This document shows, one piece after another, positions 57,787-64,000 of a stretch of DNA of 64,000 bases; the first letter of the stretch is position 1, and each line of letters opens with the position of its first letter. A program made the translations under genes and the position numbers. The notes under the pieces are model-generated. The model did not search any database and was not told where the DNA came from. It saw only the letters and a program-made list of their open reading frames with translations. This DNA comes from Riptortus pedestris (Eukaryota; Arthropoda; Insecta; Hemiptera; Alydidae): contig CM032228.1 in the NCBI GenBank assembly GCA_019009955.1, positions 210,959,001-211,023,000 of the forward strand, given 5' to 3'.

Positions 57787-60700
57787 TATGTATATAATTA
57801 GGTACTCTTTCCATTTTAGAATTAATTAAATACCTACTCATACTCTTAAAAGATATGTTTCCGTGATAGTAAATTTCATCATAATATGTATTCTTATATT
57901 TTTTAGTTTAGTCTACATTGTCAGGCTTGTGATCCACATTTTATTTAGGAAATTAATTACCTTATTCAGTTAATGTGGTTTCTTCACATTTAAAGCAACA
58001 ATATGGAAAATTGCGATATCTTAGAGCCAAAAGAAACATAATCCCACAACTATAATATTTACTAATCATATTAACACCGGAGGAGGTGAACAACGGATGG
58101 ATTTGAGGAGGCCTGAATTAAAAATGATCCTTTAAGCGCATTGCGGAAATAGATATTATTGTGAGGGGATTGCATGTTTTAATTTCGAATTTTCTGACAA
58201 TGATTATCCACCAGCATTAGACGGAATCTGATTTTAGAGCTAACGGTTATATTGTGAAATCAAAATCTTGAGCTATTTGGTAGTTGCCTTGAAGTATAGA
58301 GACACAAGAGATTTTGGCTGAGTGGAGCAGTGGCGGCGACAGGCTTTCAGTTGTGTCAAGGTTGTATTCGCCGAAGTGTTCTTGAATCTCTACTCTGTCT
58401 TGAGAGCAATGTCTTTGAGACATTTTACACAGCTACCTCTGAGCTGAATGTCTCTCCGTATTGTCTTTAGGTGGTATTTTCCTTTTGCCTTGGTTCGGTT
58501 GGACGGTACTGTTTTAAACGAAAGTAACTTGTGTTACAACTCCTTCTCAAGTTTTCCCTGGAGTTTTCCATCAATCTTCTCCCCCCTGCCTCTTTTCTTG
58601 CAGAACTCGTTCTTCTTACTTCATTTTTGTTTTCACAACTTAGCACTTCTGTTGAGTTCTGATGTCATCAGAAAGACAATACAATGAATTCAACTCCCAC
58701 GAAAAAACCCTAATATGTTGTTATTTTCTAAATAATTGTTTAAGCAAAATGCATTTTAAGAACACAGATTATTAGCTATACGTTTGTACAATAATACAGT
58801 TTCTCATTTATTAACCAATGATTAATTTGTTACTCATATTTTTATTTACTCTGCTCATTAGATAGAGATGTGAGGGAATGGAATGAACATATATTTTTTT
58901 CTGGTGGAATGAACCTGTGAGAATGAAATTACGAGATTAAGTTCAATTTAGTGATAAGGACCACCATAGAAATTATTTTATTATTATTTGTTCATATTCC
59001 TTCTACTCGTATTGCACACCTTAAGGAAATGCCAACCCCGGTTCTATCCTGGCAAAAAAATAAAAATAATTAAAAATTATTTGACATGATTTTATAAGCT
59101 GAGTGACATTGTCGGTTTGATAGAGTATATAATGTGATCTTTAGAGCACAAAGTCGGGGCAGCTTAGATCCTAAAATCATTCGTTGTATTATTTTTTTTT
59201 GTTTTTCTGACAGGGAATACCGAATTATTAACAGGGGATAAACACGCTCTTTTACCATATTCTGATCATGAAAAATATTACAATATGCTTTTAAATATGA
59301 AAATTCCCGTCCCCCACCCATAAAAAAATTATTTATTCATTTAAATTTCAGTTCCACGCGATGACGATTTTGCTCTAACAGATATAATTATACAATAATT
59401 ATAACAGTTTGTCATAACTGGCTGAAATATTAGTATTTTTTTTCAAGCTGTTCTAAAATATTTTCCTATGAAACTCTGTAGTGAAGTTTTTATATTTAAC
59501 GACTGTATGTAAACTGTCAGAATTAAATTATATTTTATTTGTCTTTTTCAACTTGTCGGGTTAAAGTTATTAGCTGGATTTTAGCGTTTTAATATGGTCC
59601 TATTTTCCAAGGAATTTAAATAATTTTCACAAAATCTTGGATGTCGCATTGAATTTTCTGGAGTGACTGTCCTACTTTATATCCTACCCTTATTAACTTG
59701 AATTTTAGGCAAAGGTACGACAGTGGCTTCACTGTAATTGCCGTGAAAAAAATAATTATGTTTATGGAGTAAGAAACTATTTCCAATAACGAATTTGTGC
59801 ATAAGTGGGTTTAACATCACCCAGGTCAAGGTATTAGTTCTTTATCATCCAAAAAAGTTTGTTGGCTTACCCGAGGTGAAGTTAGATTTCTAGTTGAATT
59901 CCCATAGTCTACAGCCTGCATTTCCTTTGCTTGTAGTCTTATTTTGGTTTGTTTTTGATGTTTGATTTTTGTGTATCGGCTCTGGGGAAGGAAGGCAAGC
60001 AAGCATTGGCGAGTGGGTTTGGAGGTGTAATCAGATTTGGCGACGTTCCTATGGCAACCTTGTCTCTCCCACGTCCCTGTTTTATGAGCAAAGGCTACGC
60101 TTATAAATCTATATTCCCTTCTCTTTGTCCTTTCTCTCCTTAATTCGATATTTTTCTTCTCTTTGTGTACATATACCCGTATCGAGGTCTGATACTTTGT
60201 GACCTTTATACTTTTCCATATTTTATTACAATAATAACTCTGCCAGTAACACCACTATTAGCATTACTCATCATACTAATAGTAGACCTTGTTGCAACTG
60301 GATACATATTCAAATACGTTTTTAATTACTGGGTAAGATTAAAAGTATTATAAATCAGGTATGTCTTAATATGCAATTATGTATTAACATAATTGCAACT
60401 TAATTAACACTGTGGCTACGAAACTCTAAGTAGCTCCACAGAAAGCAAAATAACACCCCCAAAGCTGCAATTGTTAGATAAATAAATGTGAACAGTAAGT
60501 CAATCACTCACCCTTGATATTTATTAATGTGCAATATCTTATTTATTCAACCCCCATTTTTGAAATACTTTTAACTAAATCTCTAATATATATCTCCAAA
60601 TCAGAAACTTTTAGGATATAAAACTATTCCTTCCAAAATAGAACGACTACACTGCCCTACCTTGTGTGTGTATTTTAGACATAGTGCTGATAAGTAATTT

Positions 60701-61500
60701 GATCCATTTTAAGCGCTCGTACATCGAAATAATCTATTCCTGATCATTCCCATATTTAAGAAATCTAATCTTTTATCTGTTTCATTTCTTTAGACAATTT
60801 TAAATTACATTTCTTATAACGCTGTTAAAATAATTTATCTATGCCTTTTCTGGCTAAATAAAATATCATCTGCATACATAATAAGAATTAACTAATTAAT
60901 AATAACATAAAAAATGAATATGAATATCTCAATCTCTTAACCTCTTCTACGATGTTTTTCACGACACAACTGATTAAAACTAATAGCAGTGACAATCATT
61001 CCATTTGGACCTTTTTTTTTTGTTTCAAAATTTTATTATTAATATAAAGTACGCAAACTTTTATAATGGATTTCATTTCTTCAATTCTCATAACTTTTTT
61101 CTGAGTTTTTTAATCCTCATAAAGTTTCTTAGTAGTAGATTTGTAGTTTACATCAATTTGTCTGTCATTCTTATTGGGGCCGTAAAATTTAAGGAGTCAA
61201 TTTGTTCATATATTTTCCATTTGAATTGCTCGATCATAATTTATTTCCTTGAAATTAAATTTATCATTAATAACTTTGACACGTTAGCATACATAAACTT
61301 ATTTTTTAATATAATAACTGTTTTATTAGTGTCAAATAAATCCATTTTTTTTCATACGCTGCACCTCCTTATTCTTAGAGAATAAGGACAAAATATGTAA
61401 AATAATATGTATCACCCAAAACAGAACGAGACTGAACACTATTGACAAATAAATAATACGAAATATATCCCAAAATAATTTTATATATGCACATACATAC
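57785..61500. other. No gene recognised
   Basis: AT-rich. 58085-58125 (GAGGAGGCCTGAATTAAAAA) is a scrap of the Helitron unit. 59326-59380 in reverse (AGAGCAAAATCGTCATCGCG then TGGAACTGAAATTTAAATGA) resembles a LINE 3' tail. The 126-codon frame at 61005-61385 starts at TTG, is extremely Phe/Ile/Asn-rich and is judged compositional noise. Confidence 0.4.
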
Positions 61501-61505
61501 TAGTG

Positions 61506-61604
61506 TATATGTTACGATGAAAGACCGAAATCAGAGAATGTCGTCAATCACATCGGTGTATGTCGACATTCTCCAGATTTCGGTGTTTCCCCGTAACATG
61601 TATA
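61506..61604. repeat. Small foldback element
   Basis: Arms 61506-61543 (GTTACGATGAAAGACCGAAA TCAGAGAATGTCG) and 61562-61604 (CGACATTCTCCAGATTTCGG TGTTTCCCCGTAACAT) pair with a few mismatches around an 18-bp loop. Confidence 0.75.
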
Positions 61605-61869
61605 TATAATGTATACGTATTTCATTGCACACATTAAAGTAATAGAGAAATAAATTAAACTTTTATTTCTTTTCATCTGATAAAATAAGCCACTTGGAAG
61701 AGTATGAGTGATAATTTTAAATTTTGTGTCCTTGTTTGTTATATTTGTTTTTAGGAAGTCTTTATGGATTAGCGCGTCGAGGTGTACATTGAATATGACG
61801 CATAGTCGAAGTGATTAGTATTAGACATGATAAAGTTTAGGATAAGAAAGACATTGTCTTTTTAAAACC

Positions 61870-62115
61870 TTTATTTATGGTGACCGATTTCGCCACACCA
61901 GTGACATCCAGGCTTCTTACAGTTTAGATAAAAAAAACAAAATTAAATGAGTAGATTATTTAGGAAGTTATGCCTACCTACTTGGCTGTCACTGGGATTT
62001 TATTAACCAGTTCTCCAGCGTTATCCGTTTAGTTTTGCTTGCATTTTTTGATTTAAATATGCACCTGAGCATGCTATGCATGATGTGATGAAACCGGTCT
62101 TTATACTCGTAAATC
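61870..62115. repeat. Diverged inverted pair with GAAAYCGGTC motifs
   Basis: The left arm in reverse (CCTGGATGTCACTGGTGTGG CGAAATCGGTC) corresponds to the right arm at 62063-62100 (CCTGAGCATGCTATGCATGA, TGTGATGAAACCGGTC). The arms are only partly alike. The phrase resembles the CTGA...GAAA repeats in the other foldbacks. Confidence 0.5.
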
Positions 62116-62639
62116 AAGATATTTTACGGGACTACTACATCTCATTCTGAAATGCCGGATCCTGTATCATTGATCACTTAACATTTGTAAGTTTAATTTA
62201 GAAATTAGCTAATAGGAAACATAGATTTTTCATTTATTGAAGTCGCATTCATTCTTGGGGTTGCTAGCTACCCGAGGAAATATAATGACTTGCCGGACAA
62301 AGGTTCTATCTTAAGTCCATTGTATTTCCCTATTGCCTAGTTACTATTGACTTGAACCTTGGACGATTCTGTTATGAAGTTGAAACAATGAAGAACTGTG
62401 GGAGTAGATGCAGTGAATTGGCCCTTCGAGTCAATTCGGAATTCTGAAGGGAACGGATATAGTTGTGAAAGGATGAGCTTAGCAATTATCCGAAACATTG
62501 GCCATTGTCTAGCTGGTAAGCAGTGGGAGCGTTGAATTCCAGTTCTGGGGTGGAGGAGGGTGCTGGTGGAAGAGAGATGGTGCTTCGCCTGTCTGTCGGC
62601 TGGCTGTTCCCTACTGATAAGGGTGGTTTGCCGATCCTC

Positions 62640-62649
62640 ACTCTCTCTT

Positions 62650-62733
<84 letters not shown>

Positions 62734-62748
62734 TCTCTCTCTCTCACG
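62640..62748. repeat. (CT)n microsatellite
   Basis: About 100 bp of CT with two interruptions. The Ser-Leu and Arg-Glu frames over it are artefacts. Confidence 0.95.
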
Positions 62749-63460
62749 CCTACCCTATCGTTCTTCTGCCTCGCTTCATCTCATCCGTTCTCTGATTGAC
62801 TGCTCTTCTCTCTCTCTCTCTGACTGTCGAACCTCTCTTCATTTCATCATTCTGCCCGTTGCCCATTACCACTGCTGGAATTTCACCTCGAGTTAGGCAG
62901 TTGGTGTTTCGCTTTAGCCTCCATTTCTGAAACAACCTACACACGTAGCTTAGTTTGTGAGGGACGTTTCCTGCAAAGTTGCTAAAATATTTGTTGTGAA
63001 TGAATGACGCTTTCTGTTTCCCAGCTTTTCAAGTTGTCTCGAGATTGTTGTATTTGAGTGTAGGGATATTCATGCACCTTGCTAGTGTGTTGTATTCCAA
63101 GAGTAGAATAGTATGCTTTATGATTTTTGAGTTAACAACCTCACTGCTATGCCTTCGTTGTACTTTTATAGTGAGATTATCCTTAAACGTATGTTTCTTC
63201 CAAATTTGATTCCTGTTCATTATCAACTAATATGAAGAAAGCATGAATAATCCCTCTTGCCATGTTTTGTATGTTAAATATGCTACATTTAATTTTGATG
63301 CAGTTATAGTTGCTATTATAAGTGTCTATTCATTTCACCAAATCTCACCATTTGGTGCATTTTAAACAAGATTAGGAGTTTAAACCTCGGCCTAGCTCCA
63401 GCTGTTACATGTGAGTTACCCGTAATGCAGGGTCTTTAAAAAAGAATGAGCTGATTTCAA
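62749..63460. other. No gene recognised
   Basis: A secondary CT tract at 62805-62820 and a small palindrome CACCAAAT/ATTTGGTG at about 63337-63358. Nothing else. Confidence 0.4.
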
Positions 63461-63614
63461 AGCTTTATGGTGCTTTACACCAGAATCTCAGCAGAACACG
63501 CTGCATGCCATTGCAGTTGTAAGTTTGAATGGTTGCCGGTAGTGTGTTCTATCGATACTTCTTTAGTGCTCTGTCGTAATCCCTACTCACAGCAGTTCCA
63601 GTGCGAGCGACACA

Positions 63615-63800
63615 ATGGCTACACCTGTACAGAAATCGTTCTGTGCTATTGAGTTCGCGGAAACCAATTCTGTTGTCACAGTGCAATGTGCTTTCCGTCG
63701 GAGCTTCAACGTGCAGTACAGGCCCTCTGCTTAGAACATCCGACCTTGGTTCGTACGGTTATTGGACACGGGATGTTTATGAACATTTGTGAGAGATATC
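63615..63800 (+). pseudogene. DUF4817-type N-terminal helix-turn-helix pseudogene
   Basis: The ATG at 63615 opens MATPVQKSFCAIEFAETNSV then VTVQCAFRRSFNVQYRPSA to a TAG. The same frame continues NIRPWFVRLLDTGCL, then TGA. The order M-A-T-x-x-Q-K-x-F-C ... S-V-(I/V)-T-V-Q-x-A-F-R-x-x-F ... W-(F/Y)-x-x-(F/L)-x-(D/E)-T-G-C is that of the widespread DUF4817 domain of insects and ticks, a helix-turn-helix found at the start of many dispersed, transposon-linked ORFs. Two stops and missing downstream DDE-like sequence mark it as dead. The flank at 63898-63915 (GAAAGACCTTGTATATC) recalls transposon ends of similar dispersed elements. Its function was presumably DNA binding (family inference). Confidence 0.75.
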
Positions 63801-64000
63801 AAAACTTCAACACCGATTAAATACATGGGTATTTATTGCAATCTTGTATTACTGCCTGTTAATAATATATAGCTTAATGAAATCAGTTATTCATTTTGAA
63901 AGACCTTGTATATCTCCAGTGTTCCATCCACCACCACCTAGGCGTTTGGTACTTGCCCGACACCGTAATGAATTTCCAGCGAAGGAGTTTAAGCCACTAT

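Noticed and set aside
60360..60400. Perfect small palindrome GCAATTATGT-ATTA-ACATAATTGC
   Set aside because: Ten-base arms are expected by chance many times in AT-rich sequence of this length.
61005..61385. 126-codon open frame rich in Phe, Ile and Asn
   Set aside because: Starts at TTG, lies in very AT-rich sequence, has no motif, and its residue bias is what AT-rich noise gives.

Overview
The window looks like a gene-poor, AT-rich piece of an animal nuclear genome, most likely arthropod and probably insect. The reasons are long non-coding stretches, dozens of simple repeats ((TA)n, (CA)n, (GA)n, (ATT)n), no operon-like coding, and decayed transposons typical of insects: a PIF/Harbinger element with a MADF-domain gene, a DUF4817-type N-terminus, Jockey-like LINE 3' ends, hAT C-terminal fragments, Helitrons and Helentron-like short elements. 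The species cannot be named. Apart from one good candidate host first exon (11498-11660, + strand, donor GTATGT at 11661) and one unassigned exon-like ORF (5391-5580, - strand), all recognisable coding is transposon debris. If the first exon is real, most of what follows on the + strand would be a very long first intron.

Layout. 0-11 kb: AT-rich background; tRNA-derived SINE copies at 1.02 and 7.61 kb; an hAT transposase pseudogene on the - strand (7.49 to 5.82 kb) split by a 960-bp Helentron-like element (HINE); a LINE ORF2 C-terminus at 9.29-10.0 kb; a 60-bp-arm foldback at 10.48-10.66 kb. 11.3-11.7 kb: GC-richer leader, first exon and donor. 12-22 kb: mostly featureless, with microsatellites and a LINE 3' tail containing a 117-bp tandem duplication. 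22.1-24.2 kb: a three-layer nest, an old HINE interrupted by a complete PIF/Harbinger element (identical 35-bp TIRs, TTA target duplication), itself interrupted by another HINE inside its MADF gene. 25.2-29.4 kb: two more HINEs around a 5'-end Helitron fragment. 30-42 kb: mainly featureless, with SINEs, a triple microsatellite and a foldback. 42.1-42.7 kb: a compact full-length HINE. 44-52 kb: a giant (GA)n tract, a foldback, LINE and SINE fragments, and a 567-bp hAT deletion derivative at 51.1 kb that keeps its hATC coding tail. 52.4-55.4 kb: a LINE fragment and a complete non-autonomous Helitron (53515-55439) with three internal ~297-bp tandem units. 57-64 kb: three further foldback or inverted pairs, a (CT)n tract and a DUF4817-type pseudogene.

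The parts work together as a record of transposon traffic rather than a pathway. The HINE family (one member of each end pair, a variable microsatellite core, and a hairpin close to the 3' end) is the dominant repeat and sits inside the coding sequence of two other transposons. Several unrelated foldback elements share one architecture, and one or two of them contain a hammerhead-ribozyme-like core. Two sites resembling recursive splice (ratchet) points lie on the same strand as the candidate first exon.
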